Virus record (IMG/VR): IMGVR_UViG_3300004095_000007
Location: 1-31,362 of that record
From: a virus
Direction: 5' to 3' (one strand)
DNA: 31,362 nucleotides
Part shown: positions 20,738 to 29,567 of the stretch, piece after piece
Numbering within the stretch: the first letter of the stretch is position 1
How the letters are laid out: every line of letters starts with the position of its first letter
Notes under the pieces: generated by a model
Databases searched by the model: none
What the model saw: the letters and a program-made list of their open reading frames with translations, nothing else
Told to the model about the DNA's origin: nothing
Translations under genes and position numbers: made by a program

Positions 20738-22080
20738 TATGCCCCCGAACTACCATTAGTAACAGGTAATATCATAACTGTATCTTTAGGTATATAATTT
20801 AAATAAAAAAATGTGTTTTGATTTAATTGTATTATATTTTTATAATTATTTTCATAATCAATATTATTTAAAAAACACATCTGAAACAAAGACATATTAT
20901 ACGGCGTTGTATATTGTTTAGTTTGGCCATAATATGCATTAATTAAAGTTATTGATAATTGACCTATTTCAGCAATTAAACTTTTTAAATAATTGATGGT
21001 ATTATAAAAAGCATTTGGTTCTGAACTATTATAAATAATATTAATAGTTGTATTTATATTATTAGTTAAATAAACATTTAAATTTTGAATATTATTAAGT
21101 GTTGTAACATTATTTATAAAATAATTAAATTGTGTAATTGTTGGTTTAGTTACTGCATAATTATTTAATGCTACATTGTTATAATTATTTGGGGCTAAAT
21201 TATTAATAAGTATATTTGTAGCAACAATTGAATTATTTACTGATGCAGCAACATTTTTTTGAATAGTAAGCAATGAATCTTGAATAAATATATTGTTTGT
21301 ATTTGTAATTGAATTTTGACCATTTCCATTTATTAACAAATCAGTAGAATTCCATATTCCATTTAAGGCATTTGCTATTGTCAATACTGATGATACACCA
21401 TTATTAATTTGTGATAATGTTTGAGTTAATGAAGATTGATTAATTGCTTTAATTGGTTCTTCGGTTCTAAATGTAAGTTCTGCTACAGCAGCCCTCCATC
21501 TTGTACTGTCATGCAATATACGCATGCCAATTAACCAACACCCTTGAATTGTTCCCCAAACTGGATGTTGTAATACATGATATTTTGTTGGATCGTTAGA
21601 TACTATTTCGTCAGAATAAAACATTTGAACTAAATTGTTTTGTAAATAACTCATATAATTGCTGCCCCAAGCAACAGCCATAATAGTTATTTGTTGACCA
21701 TTGTATCCTAATGCTCTTATATTATCAGCACCATTAGGTAAATCTTGAATAGCAACTTTACGAGAAAACACATCAATTATGCTTGCATTACCAACATTAG
21801 CACCACCAGGAATGCCTGTAATTGGATTATTAACATTAGCACCTGTAACAGTACCTACTGCTAAAGCTGAAGAATTTGCAATCTGTTGTCCGTATTGTGC
21901 AATAGTTCCAACTTGACCCAATTGACTTAAATTGCTAAGTAAACCATTTAAACCAAATGGAGTTTGAGCCACTGAAAATGTATAGCCATTATATTTACCT
22001 TCTTGCAATTGCCATTGATTTAAACCTAATTGATTTAAAAGATTATTTACATCGCTAATGCTTGAAGCACTTAAAGCCAT
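20737..22080 (-). CDS. Baseplate/tail hub-associated protein
   Basis: This 447-aa protein follows the tail lysin gene. A well-conserved-looking globular block (SRKVAIQDLPNGADNIRALG, YHVLQHPVWGTIQGCWLIGM, RWRAAVAELTFRTEEPI) resembles N-terminal domains of DNA circularisation (gpN)/Dit-like tail proteins. The rest is Asn-rich helical. The end, NTFFYLNYIPKDTVMILPV, resembles a LysM-like or tail-hub terminus ('I..G..l.iP'). It probably connects tape measure, tube and hub. The assignment is by context and weak motif, not a firm family. Confidence 0.5.
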   Translation of the reverse strand: MALSASSISDVNNLLNQLGLNQWQLQEGKYNGYTFSVAQTPFGLNGLLSNLSQLGQVGTIAQYGQQIANSSALAVGTVTGANVNNPITGIPGGANVGNASIIDVFSRKVAIQDLPNGADNIRALGYNGQQITIMAVAWGSNYMSYLQNNLVQMFYSDEIVSNDPTKYHVLQHPVWGTIQGCWLIGMRILHDSTRWRAAVAELTFRTEEPIKAINQSSLTQTLSQINNGVSSVLTIANALNGIWNSTDLLINGNGQNSITNTNNIFIQDSLLTIQKNVAASVNNSIVATNILINNLAPNNYNNVALNNYAVTKPTITQFNYFINNVTTLNNIQNLNVYLTNNINTTINIIYNSSEPNAFYNTINYLKSLIAEIGQLSITLINAYYGQTKQYTTPYNMSLFQMCFLNNIDYENNYKNIIQLNQNTFFYLNYIPKDTVMILPVTNGSSGA

Positions 22081-22466
22081 TATTTATTCTCCATGTTATG
22101 ATACCGTGCAATATAATCACGAGTTTCTTTAGGTAATGTTTTTCCGCTATCAACTCTAGATGATCCAGCATTGTAAGCTGCTAGCATTTTATCAGTATCG
22201 CCATGATAACGTGTATTTAATTGATTTAAATATTTAGTACCACCCATAATGTTTTCTTTAGGATCATAAATATTATGTACTCCTAAATCACGTGCTGTAC
22301 TAGGTGTAAGCTGAGTTAATCCCATCGCTTTACCTGAATTAGCGTGTTTATTTCCCGATGATTCTAAACCAATTATTAATCCAATCATTTTTGATGATAT
22401 ATGTGGATATTTTTTATGAGCTTCTTCTATAATATAACCATAATTTTTATTAATTTTATCTATCAT
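22080..22466 (-). CDS. Tail-associated lytic transglycosylase (SLT domain)
   Basis: This 128-aa protein is essentially one soluble-lytic-transglycosylase domain. It shows GLIIGLESSGNKHA (catalytic Glu35 in the E-S-S motif), AMGLTQLTPSTARDLGV (GlmQi.P.ta..lG), DPKENIMGGTKYLNQL (n...G..YL..l) and MLAAYNAGSSRV (aAYNAG). It cleaves glycan strands when the tail contacts the cell wall during infection. Its location next to the tape measure supports a virion rather than lysis role. The start has a poor RBS: the only GGAG lies ~16 nt upstream, inside a perfect hairpin. The end overlaps the next gene's ATG. Confidence 0.9.
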   Translation of the reverse strand: MIDKINKNYGYIIEEAHKKYPHISSKMIGLIIGLESSGNKHANSGKAMGLTQLTPSTARDLGVHNIYDPKENIMGGTKYLNQLNTRYHGDTDKMLAAYNAGSSRVDSGKTLPKETRDYIARYHNMENK

Positions 22467-22482
22467 TTTTTTTATAGATTTT

Positions 22483-22498
22483 GCTCCATCATTGGAGC
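22483..22498 (-). promoter_or_regulatory. Hairpin between tape-measure gene and transglycosylase gene
   Basis: A perfect 6-bp stem, GCTCCA / TGGAGC, with a 4-nt loop lies in the 35-bp gap upstream of the transglycosylase ATG. On the minus strand it is followed by AAAATCTATAAAAAAA, not T, so it is not a terminator. Its 3' arm contains GGAG, the only Shine-Dalgarno-like sequence before that ATG, so folding could lower translation of the tail lysin. Confidence 0.45.
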
Positions 22499-22501
22499 CT
22501 T

Positions 22502-24238
22502 TTACTTTGCACCTTTGTTTCCATAGTCCAATACAGAAGATGTAGCACCACTTGTCATAAAACTTCCGCCACTTATAAAGGCACGCCCTACATTTTGCAT
22601 ATTTTGTAATACAGAAGTAACTTCTACAAGTGCAGATTTAAAACCATCTAAACTTGAATTACTGCCTAATACGCTATCTGTAAATTTAGACATAGTGGCA
22701 GTAACATTGTTTGCAACATCTTTATCCGTTAATGCATTTGTTTTATTTTGTTGATTAGCATTTAACATATCAGCAATATTGCTTTCCACACCCATTCTAG
22801 CATTACCAGATTTTATTCCCATTCCTGATAAATTATTTGGATTAAAATCGCTTTGACTAAATAAAGGAGCTATCATTGCAGCACCAGGAATGCCATTATT
22901 TTGCATAGCATATGCTTTTTTCATTTGTGCTGCATGATTTGGACTATTTGGATTATATAAAGCATCAGCATCAAGACCAATTGCTTGAGCATATAATCTT
23001 GTTGTAATTTGATTTAATTTAGTTCCGCCATAAAATTCTTGTTCTTTAGCTTGATATGAACCTGTATTACTAAATGAACCAGCAGCTGCACGCTGAGCTG
23101 CATCAATAGACAAACCACCTTGTTGAAACATTAATGTTCTTATATTTAAATCGGTCAGGCCTACACCTGCACCAGAAGCTAAATTAGCAGCATTTGTTAA
23201 TTGAGTTCCGTTTAAATTAAGCATAGCAGCAGAACTACCTAATTTAGATAATTCTTGCAATGGAAGATTAGCACTAACCGCATATTTAGTAAGCATATCC
23301 ATAGCTTCAAAATTACGTTTATATGTTCCAACCCCTTTAGATATTTCTGTGGCAATAGGTAATAAAGGATTAAATAAATCTTGTGGATTATTAGTAGTTG
23401 CATTTAATTTTTTACCGTTTAATCCCGTTACTTGACCAATTAAACCAGAAACATTTGCATTTGTACCAATTAAAGATAAATTGTTAATTCTTTGATTAAT
23501 TGCATCAGATCTAGCTTGTGCTTTTAATTGAGCTGTAGAATTTGATACAGAAGAAACTATTGATCCTAGGCCATATCCTATTGCACTTCCTGCTAATATT
23601 CCTGGTGGTCCAAAAAATGCACCTAATGCTCCACCACCAATTGTAGCAATAGTAGTACCTAATGAATTTTCTTGTTGTTTAGAAGCTAATAGAGCGTTTG
23701 CAGATAATGTGCCGTAGTTACCCCCACTGGTAAGCGGATTAACTAGCCCAGAGCTTCCTATTTGAGTTTGATAACCATAATAGTTGCCAACTCCAGATAC
23801 AATTTGTTTTCCAACAAATCCAGCAATACTTACTTTAAATAATGATTCTAATCCACTATCTTTTACACCTCTTTTAATTCCTTCAGAGGTAGCCCTGCTT
23901 AAAGCATCTTTTTGAAATTTTGGTTGTTCACTTTCGTTTTTAAATAAATGATCTCTATAATCATTTTTTAAACCAGATATTGCTGTGTTATTAGGGAATG
24001 GTGATGCTTTGTATGAATTTTGTTTATCATTTGAGTTTTTTATTGCTGTTTGAATCTCATTAACAAAAGTTTTTGTGTTATTAAGATTAGGGTTTCCACC
24101 AGCATAATTTTTAGAAGTTTCAGTAAATTTAGTTAAAATGCTTTCAAAATTATTTAAAGCTTTTATTAATTGATCAGTTTTGGTATTGTCGTTATTACCA
24201 CTTGCATTGAATAAAATATCAATAGTATTACCGCTCAT
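22502..24238 (-). CDS. Tail tape measure protein (short)
   Basis: This 578-aa protein lies between the tail chaperone and the tail lysin, the canonical tape-measure position. It has an N-terminal helical region (LIKALNNFESILTKFTETSK), a central hydrophobic stretch at ~195-230 (IATIGGGALGAFFGPPGILA, then GSAIGYGLGSIVSSV) and long Ala/Asn/Gln-rich helices. Tape measures set tail length and are ejected during infection. At 578 aa this implies a rather short contractile tail (about 0.15 nm per residue is the usual rule, so on the order of 90 nm). RBS AAAGG. Confidence 0.75.
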   Translation of the reverse strand: MSGNTIDILFNASGNNDNTKTDQLIKALNNFESILTKFTETSKNYAGGNPNLNNTKTFVNEIQTAIKNSNDKQNSYKASPFPNNTAISGLKNDYRDHLFKNESEQPKFQKDALSRATSEGIKRGVKDSGLESLFKVSIAGFVGKQIVSGVGNYYGYQTQIGSSGLVNPLTSGGNYGTLSANALLASKQQENSLGTTIATIGGGALGAFFGPPGILAGSAIGYGLGSIVSSVSNSTAQLKAQARSDAINQRINNLSLIGTNANVSGLIGQVTGLNGKKLNATTNNPQDLFNPLLPIATEISKGVGTYKRNFEAMDMLTKYAVSANLPLQELSKLGSSAAMLNLNGTQLTNAANLASGAGVGLTDLNIRTLMFQQGGLSIDAAQRAAAGSFSNTGSYQAKEQEFYGGTKLNQITTRLYAQAIGLDADALYNPNSPNHAAQMKKAYAMQNNGIPGAAMIAPLFSQSDFNPNNLSGMGIKSGNARMGVESNIADMLNANQQNKTNALTDKDVANNVTATMSKFTDSVLGSNSSLDGFKSALVEVTSVLQNMQNVGRAFISGGSFMTSGATSSVLDYGNKGAK

Positions 24239-24252
24239 ACCAAAACCTTTAT

Positions 24253-24987
24253 TTAAGATTTATCAGAGTTTTTGTAATTCTCTTCTTTTTCGTTCTGACT
24301 CGATTCGTTGAGCAAGCTGAAAAATTGAGCATTGTCCTTCAGTGACATAATCGTCTTGCATAATTTGACGATAATTAGAGATAGCTGAAGTGAGCTTAAA
24401 GAACCCATAAGCGTCAACTTTTTTTCGTTGATGGGTTCTCCATCAAATAATGCTATTAATACAAAATTTATTTCATCTTCAAATTGTTTACTTAAATAAG
24501 GATTGTATTGTTTAATTAATTGATCATATTGTTGAGCTAAACCAGTTAAAACAAATTCAGGACAATTTTCTAATTGATCTTCTGTAAAATATCTATATTT
24601 ATCATCAGATAATTCGGGTGCAGGAGATGTCGCTAAACTAAGTTTTTTAATAAGTAATTGTTTTTGAAATTCAGAATTATCTTCCCCACCGACAAAACAA
24701 GGATTTTCTTTATTCCATACGTAAGTTTGTTGTAAAAGAATTCTATTTTCTTTAATACCTAATAATCTCATAGGTATTTTTTGTTCTTTACCATATGAAA
24801 CATAATGAATTTTACGCACACCTTCATTTATGTTTATTAATTTATTATAATCAATAGAACTAACTTTAGATCTTAACACATCTTCGTTACTAGATAATTT
24901 ATTATCACTTTTAATGTAATCATCTAATGAACCTAAATGTTTAGATAATGCTTCTTTTGCATTTTCTGTAGAAAATATATCATTCAT
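24253..24987 (-). CDS. Tail assembly chaperone with internal -1 slippery site
   Basis: This 244-aa protein is encoded between tube and tape-measure genes, where tail assembly chaperones lie and often undergo programmed -1 frameshifting. At codons 188-190 the sequence is GAA AAA AAG, i.e. the canonical heptamer A AAA AAG (24424-24418), flanked by complementary arms (24431-24438 with 24401-24408). Past this site zero-frame codons are unusually GC-rich at third positions compared with neighbours, and the -1 frame is open for 51 codons. The upstream part has SIDYNKLININEGVRKIHYV and PEFVLTGLAQQYDQLIKQYN. The -1 product would be 241 aa. Confidence 0.65.
   Translation of the reverse strand: MNDIFSTENAKEALSKHLGSLDDYIKSDNKLSSNEDVLRSKVSSIDYNKLININEGVRKIHYVSYGKEQKIPMRLLGIKENRILLQQTYVWNKENPCFVGGEDNSEFQKQLLIKKLSLATSPAPELSDDKYRYFTEDQLENCPEFVLTGLAQQYDQLIKQYNPYLSKQFEDEINFVLIALFDGEPINEKKLTLMGSLSSLQLSLIIVKLCKTIMSLKDNAQFFSLLNESSQNEKEENYKNSDKS
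24263..24418 (-). CDS. Putative -1 frameshift extension of the tail assembly chaperone
   Basis: After slippage on A AAA AAG the -1 frame encodes VDAYGFFKLTSAISNYRQIM, then QDDYVTEGQCSIFQLAQRIE and SERKRRELQKL, and stops at TGA 24265-24263. It has ordinary phage amino-acid composition and about 27% GC at third positions by my count, against about 46% in the zero frame over the same stretch. It ends only 10 nt before the zero-frame stop. This resembles the G/GT or E/E' logic of tail chaperones, but with almost completely overlapping tails. It is not an independent gene; it would exist only as a fusion to the first 190 residues. Confidence 0.5.
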   Translation of the reverse strand, partial: VDAYGFFKLTSAISNYRQIMQDDYVTEGQCSIFQLAQRIESERKRRELQKL

Positions 24988-25002
24988 TTATTATTTCCAA
25001 AA

Positions 25003-25449
25003 TTAAATATTACTTACCCATTCTTGATTTATGCATTTAAAATTATAATTACTTGTTACAGGTTGACCAACTCCTGTTGCTTCCAATTCATCATTTGTTG
25101 ATAAATATAAACCTGTACATAATAAATATTTTTTACTTCCAGCAAATACATTTGAACCAAATTGTCCTGCTGGGCAATATAAAGCTACAGTTACTAAAGT
25201 ATTATCATAATCTATAGAAGTAAAATCAATAGGTTTTCCGTTGCTTGTTTGAAATATACTTAAATTAAGTGAATATTGAGCATTGCCTCGGACAAACCCA
25301 CTATTTAAATGATTGGATGTCATTGTACCTACAGCATTAACTTGTTGGTCTCCGCTTGTAGTTGCTTTACCAACAACATCTTGTTCTAAATTAATATTAT
25401 TATTAAATAAAATTAATACCCGTTCAAAATATCCGCCTCTAACTGCCAT
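25003..25449 (-). CDS. Tail tube protein
   Basis: This 148-aa protein is encoded directly after the sheath gene (12-bp gap), the conserved sheath-tube order. MAVRGGYFERVLILFNNNIN, TMTSNHLNSGFVRGNAQYSL and KYLLCTGLYLSTNDELEATG alternate beta strands and loops, consistent with a tube-fold subunit, possibly of the DUF3277 type that accompanies DUF3383-like sheaths. It forms the inner DNA-conducting tube. The call depends mainly on position and size. Confidence 0.65.
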   Translation of the reverse strand: MAVRGGYFERVLILFNNNINLEQDVVGKATTSGDQQVNAVGTMTSNHLNSGFVRGNAQYSLNLSIFQTSNGKPIDFTSIDYDNTLVTVALYCPAGQFGSNVFAGSKKYLLCTGLYLSTNDELEATGVGQPVTSNYNFKCINQEWVSNI

Positions 25450-25461
25450 AATTAATCCTAA

Positions 25462-27798
25462 CTAAAATACATAATTAATACTATAATTTACCAAAGTGGC
25501 ATAAACAGAATTTAAGCCTGGATTTTGCTGATAAGGAAAATAAATATTAATTCCTAAAGGGTTTTGAGTACTATTAGTTACAGTAATTAAATTTCTAGTA
25601 GTAACAACATTTGCTAATATTCTATCCCCATTTTCGCCCATTTGATTTTGTAAATTTACCAATGCTTGATTAATTGATTTTAAAGTAATATCATTTTGTC
25701 TTACTTGGCCAACACCATTATTTTGACAAATTTGATACACTTGCAATCTTAAATAATTCCCTGTATCCATCACATAAGTTGGATAAAACTCAGTATTAGG
25801 AACACCATTAATAGTTGTTTGTGTAGTACGTCCTAACATTAAATATTGCCCTGTTGCATTTGTAGCAACTACGCTTAAACCTTCTTGTGTTAATTGATCA
25901 GCTACACCACCAATAGATGTATCAATCCAATCTGATTGATTTGTTGAATTATCAAAACCTGCTAATTCAATTAAATTTAATGGATTAAATGGATAATTAT
26001 TACTTGCAAATACAGCAGCTAAAGCACAAATAGATTGTGCAAATGATCTTACAACAACACCAGCACGTTGTACATAATTAATATATAAACCATCGTAATA
26101 TTGATTATTAAATGCTTTAGGCATTAAAGTTAATGCTTGTTGTGGTGTATAAGTTTGATTGCCATACATTACCGAACAATTACCTTGACCATTATTTGCT
26201 GTAACTGGTAAATTAAGATTTTGCACATAAGTTGCTAATGGTTGTAAAATATTAGTTACATCCGTTGCATTAAATATTTCATAAATACAAGGAAATGTAC
26301 GTAATGATTGTTTATAATTAGCAAAATATGTTTGTTGCAAATTATAAATAGTAATTGTATTGTCTAATTGTAAAGTAATATTATTAGTAGTGTTAAAAGT
26401 TCCTATTACATTATTTAATTGAATTTGCAAATTAGAACCGTTAATTACTGATTGAAATACAGTTCCTGTTGCATTACTTGTAGCTTGTGTAATAGTTGTA
26501 TTACCTAAAGTAGTAAAAGGAACAAAACTAGCATAATTAGATGTTATTGGTATTGTTATTGTTGTTAATCCCAATGCAGTAGCAACAGAAGATGGAGAAA
26601 CACCCATAGGCATATTATCATCAGTAGGACCATAATAATTAGTATCAGCAGCATTAGGTAAAATTGCAAAATATAAATTAGGTGCACCAACTGTGGCATT
26701 AGTATTAATACCATTCATATTAGTCATTGCTAATGAAGCTTGCCATAAATTCATAATAAATGGTTCAGTACGATTAATATCGGGATTACCTGATTCTTGA
26801 ATATAATTAATAGTTAAATTTTGATTTATTTGTAAATTAATATAACTTGCTGAATTAATAACTATAACAGTATCACAAGCCACAGTATTTACAGATGTGT
26901 AAGTTACTTCTACATCGGTTGCATCAATTGTAGTATCATTATCAATTGTAATTGATGTTGAAGAATTAATGCTAATAATTACTGAATTAGCAGGAATACC
27001 TGCACCAACTATATTTGAACCAATTGTTAATAAAGAAGAATTAATACTTAAATTTGTTAATACACCTGTTGTTCCATCAGTATCACAAGTAAATTCAGTT
27101 GTTACATTTGGATTATAAGATCCAGTTGTAATTGATACTAACGAAGCATCAATTGATGTTCCTGATATTGAACACAATCCACTAATTACTGAATTTGCCA
27201 ATGAAGAAATATTTAATGATTGACCTGCAAAATATAAAGATACATTACCAGGAACAGCAGGGCTGGGAGTATAAGCAACAATATTGTTTAATACTTGAGT
27301 TCCAGAATTGCCAAAATTTACTTCATAACCAGAACTTGCAAACCATGATAATAAACTATCAGGTGAAGTAATTAAATTTATTGGCAATTGATAAGTTTGA
27401 TAATAACTATAAGATGGATAACCAGACAATGGCATGGGAATTGGTAAACTAATTTCAGTACAAGTAAGTGCTACTGTAGCAGATGCTGTTGCTGCTTGAC
27501 TTATTGTTATAGTATCATTATATAAACTAATAATAACACTTCCTGATGGAACCCCAATTCCTGATATGGGTAATCCTACATATAATTTAGCAACAATTAA
27601 TGTATTTACTGCCGTAATAACTTGTGAACCATTAGCAGTTGTTCCATTAAATGTTACATTAATTAATGGCCTACGATTGCCGTACAAAAAACTTGCATTT
27701 TGTAAAGCAGGTGTTACCTGTGATGGAATATTTTGAGAATTATCAATTTGTGTTCCACCAGGTATTTGAGATTTGTAATTAAAGCTGTTAGCTGCCAT
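25462..27798 (-). CDS. Contractile tail sheath protein with two inserted beta domains
   Basis: This 778-aa protein is the largest in the window. The C-terminal third (LRLQVYQICQNNGVGQVRQN, LVNLQNQMGENGDRILANVV) and the middle (MNLWQASLAMTNMNGINTNA) match the DUF3383/sheath layout. Two related segments, residues ~47-112 and ~232-302, share 'G..v.G..I.GiGvP.gSvIiSi.....ItIs..at...~v.vt' (compare LPISGIGVPSGSVIISLYND with SNIVGAGIPANSVIISINSS). These are probably surface Ig-like or decoration domains inserted into the sheath, which explains the large size. A promoter lies upstream at 27829-27857 and the RBS is AAAGG. Confidence 0.75.
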   Translation of the reverse strand: MAANSFNYKSQIPGGTQIDNSQNIPSQVTPALQNASFLYGNRRPLINVTFNGTTANGSQVITAVNTLIVAKLYVGLPISGIGVPSGSVIISLYNDTITISQAATASATVALTCTEISLPIPMPLSGYPSYSYYQTYQLPINLITSPDSLLSWFASSGYEVNFGNSGTQVLNNIVAYTPSPAVPGNVSLYFAGQSLNISSLANSVISGLCSISGTSIDASLVSITTGSYNPNVTTEFTCDTDGTTGVLTNLSINSSLLTIGSNIVGAGIPANSVIISINSSTSITIDNDTTIDATDVEVTYTSVNTVACDTVIVINSASYINLQINQNLTINYIQESGNPDINRTEPFIMNLWQASLAMTNMNGINTNATVGAPNLYFAILPNAADTNYYGPTDDNMPMGVSPSSVATALGLTTITIPITSNYASFVPFTTLGNTTITQATSNATGTVFQSVINGSNLQIQLNNVIGTFNTTNNITLQLDNTITIYNLQQTYFANYKQSLRTFPCIYEIFNATDVTNILQPLATYVQNLNLPVTANNGQGNCSVMYGNQTYTPQQALTLMPKAFNNQYYDGLYINYVQRAGVVVRSFAQSICALAAVFASNNYPFNPLNLIELAGFDNSTNQSDWIDTSIGGVADQLTQEGLSVVATNATGQYLMLGRTTQTTINGVPNTEFYPTYVMDTGNYLRLQVYQICQNNGVGQVRQNDITLKSINQALVNLQNQMGENGDRILANVVTTRNLITVTNSTQNPLGINIYFPYQQNPGLNSVYATLVNYSINYVF

Positions 27799-27828
27799 AA
27801 CTTTATACCTTTAAAATTATTATAAGCG

Positions 27829-27857
27829 AGTATATCATAATAAAAAATATAATGCAA
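27829..27857 (-). promoter_or_regulatory. Promoter of the tail sheath gene
   Basis: On the minus strand, TTGCAT (27857-27852), a 17-bp spacer, TATACT (27834-27829). The -10 is within TTATGATATACT (27840-27829), identical to the copy at 30122-30133. It lies in the 72-bp gap upstream of the sheath ATG, matching strong separate expression of a high-copy structural protein. Confidence 0.6.
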
Positions 27858-27870
27858 ATAAGTGAAAATT

Positions 27871-28530
27871 TTAACTAATTTGTTCCATATTTAAATTAAA
27901 TTGTTCCCATAATGGATATACTATTGCATTGGGATCATTTCTAGCATTAACACCTAATAACTCCAAGAAAATTTCATAAGCTTGAGTATTAATCCAATAT
28001 TTAAAAGTATTTCTAACTCGTTGACAATCACCAATTTCTAATGGATTTAAAAATGTTGGTTGTTCACAATTATATTCAATACCATAACGCACCAATGGAT
28101 TATAGTTTCTTAATGCTTTATTAAATTCATTTTTATCAAAATCATTTTGAAACATACTAATAGTATTGTTATAATCAAATTGATTTAATGATACCATTTC
28201 AAAAAAATTAGGGTTTTGAATAGTGGTTCGTAATACTTCTAACAAAGTATCTACACTTTGAGTAGTATTTTCTCTGGTTATGTCTAATGAATCATAAACA
28301 TCAATTATAATAGTTCCTACAATTCTATCATAACTGTCAGGTGAATTTAACTGACCATGATATACACTTAAAGAAGGTAATAAATCAATTCTATTATCAT
28401 CTCTATAATATCCATAAATATTGTTACCTACCAACCCAGTAACATAAGAACTATTTAATAAAGCTTGTACTGTAGAAGGAATAATTCTATTTCTAGGTAA
28501 AAATTTAACATAATCATATGTTGGATTCAT
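27871..28530 (-). CDS. Tail terminator/completion-type protein
   Basis: This 219-aa protein is encoded between the gp10-like connector and the sheath gene, where tail terminator or completion proteins sit. The N-terminal half (IIPSTVQALLNSSYVTGLVG, PSLSVYHGQLNSPDSYDRIV and GTIIIDVYDSLDITRENTTQ) has the alpha/beta layout of tail-terminator folds. The C-terminal half (LRNYNPLVRYGIEYNCEQPT, VRNTFKYWINTQAYEIFLEL) is an extension. Its start overlaps the previous gene by 4 nt. The role is inferred from gene order. Confidence 0.5.
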   Translation of the reverse strand: MNPTYDYVKFLPRNRIIPSTVQALLNSSYVTGLVGNNIYGYYRDDNRIDLLPSLSVYHGQLNSPDSYDRIVGTIIIDVYDSLDITRENTTQSVDTLLEVLRTTIQNPNFFEMVSLNQFDYNNTISMFQNDFDKNEFNKALRNYNPLVRYGIEYNCEQPTFLNPLEIGDCQRVRNTFKYWINTQAYEIFLELLGVNARNDPNAIVYPLWEQFNLNMEQIS

Positions 28531-28931
28531 TGTATATTCTTTTTAAATAAAGTTATAAATCTTTCAGCTATATCTTGTACGTTTTTATTCGTAAATTCTA
28601 AAAAATCACGGCCTAAAAATTTTGTTAAATAACTTACAAGAGCTGGATCATCTGTTGACCAAGCTCTAATTCTTACACCACCTGGTATTACTTCCCAAGT
28701 TACTTGTAAACTATTTTTTAATGTGCCAGTACCAATATTAAAACTTGTAGCAGTGCCAGGTAAATTATGTCCCACACTTTCTAAATATTTTTTTTTCGAT
28801 ATGGTAGTTTCTTTTAGTGGTCGCCAAGATTGATCAGGTCTGCCTTTTTTACTAAAATAACTTTGTTTTTCATTTAATAATTCATTGCATAATTGATCCA
28901 TGGTATTTTGTATAATTCTATTATAATCCAT
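28527..28931 (-). CDS. Head-tail joining / virion morphogenesis protein (gp10- or gpG-like)
   Basis: This 134-aa protein starts at ATG 28931-28929, overlapping the upstream stop as TAATG; an upstream in-frame start at 28937 is less likely. DQSWRPLKETTISKKKYLES and then TGTLKNSLQ match the 'W.pL...Ti..k.......~L..tG.L~.S~~' pattern of HK97-gp10-type and Mu gpG-type virion morphogenesis proteins. They sit at the head-tail neck. The gene order adaptor, this protein, terminator-like protein, sheath supports the call. Confidence 0.65.
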   Translation of the reverse strand: MDYNRIIQNTMDQLCNELLNEKQSYFSKKGRPDQSWRPLKETTISKKKYLESVGHNLPGTATSFNIGTGTLKNSLQVTWEVIPGGVRIRAWSTDDPALVSYLTKFLGRDFLEFTNKNVQDIAERFITLFKKNIQ

Positions 28932-29542
28932 TACCAACCTCTATTAAATGTTCCATATCCCCAATATATACTTTTATTTAAATCAACAAGTTTACGCCTG
29001 CTTTGTGCAGCATTATCTCTTGATCCAACCCCTATACCTACACTTAATGGTGCAGGAGCACCAGCAGCAGATCTATAAGATGCATGAGAATTTAATAAAA
29101 GATTTTGTAATGGAGGTTGTATATATTGACCATGTTCATTAATTCCAGTTACTGCAAATTTTAATCTTTGATATTCTTCTATACAATAATCAACATATGA
29201 TCCACCTCTAACGCCTTCACTTTTGCCAAAATATACTTTTAATATAATAATACAACTCATCCAAGTTGCCATGCGTGAAATTATTAATTGTGTTTGTTGA
29301 GGACATGTATTAAATGGTTGGTTATTAGAATTAGTTAAAGGAATAACAAATTGTCTCGATAAATCTAATTGTACTTCTGATTCTGCATCAACAATAAATT
29401 TATTTAAAATTTGATCGTTTAAACTATCTACTTGTGAAGAATTTAAATTATTTAATTGTTGTTTATTATTATTAAATGCTTTGCCTTGTAAATAAATTTT
29501 TACTTGCTCGGAATTTGTAAATTGTGGAGAATAATTCGACAT
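28931..29542 (-). CDS. Head-tail adaptor / connector protein
   Basis: This 203-aa protein starts behind AAAGGATT at ATG 29542. Its predicted helical core (LNDQILNKFIVDAESEVQLD, LSRQFVIPLTN, PQQTQLIISRMATWMSCIII) resembles gp6/DUF1320-type adaptors: helix with acidic-aromatic pattern, 'lsr.y.~P', then 'l...~~~~a~~~l'. A C-terminal segment, YRSAAGAPAPLSVGIGVGSR, is GC-richer and flexible. It would bind the portal ring. A promoter is located directly upstream (29568-29596). Confidence 0.6.
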   Translation of the reverse strand: MSNYSPQFTNSEQVKIYLQGKAFNNNKQQLNNLNSSQVDSLNDQILNKFIVDAESEVQLDLSRQFVIPLTNSNNQPFNTCPQQTQLIISRMATWMSCIIILKVYFGKSEGVRGGSYVDYCIEEYQRLKFAVTGINEHGQYIQPPLQNLLLNSHASYRSAAGAPAPLSVGIGVGSRDNAAQSRRKLVDLNKSIYWGYGTFNRGW

Positions 29543-29567
29543 GATATAATCCTTTTATATTTGTGAT

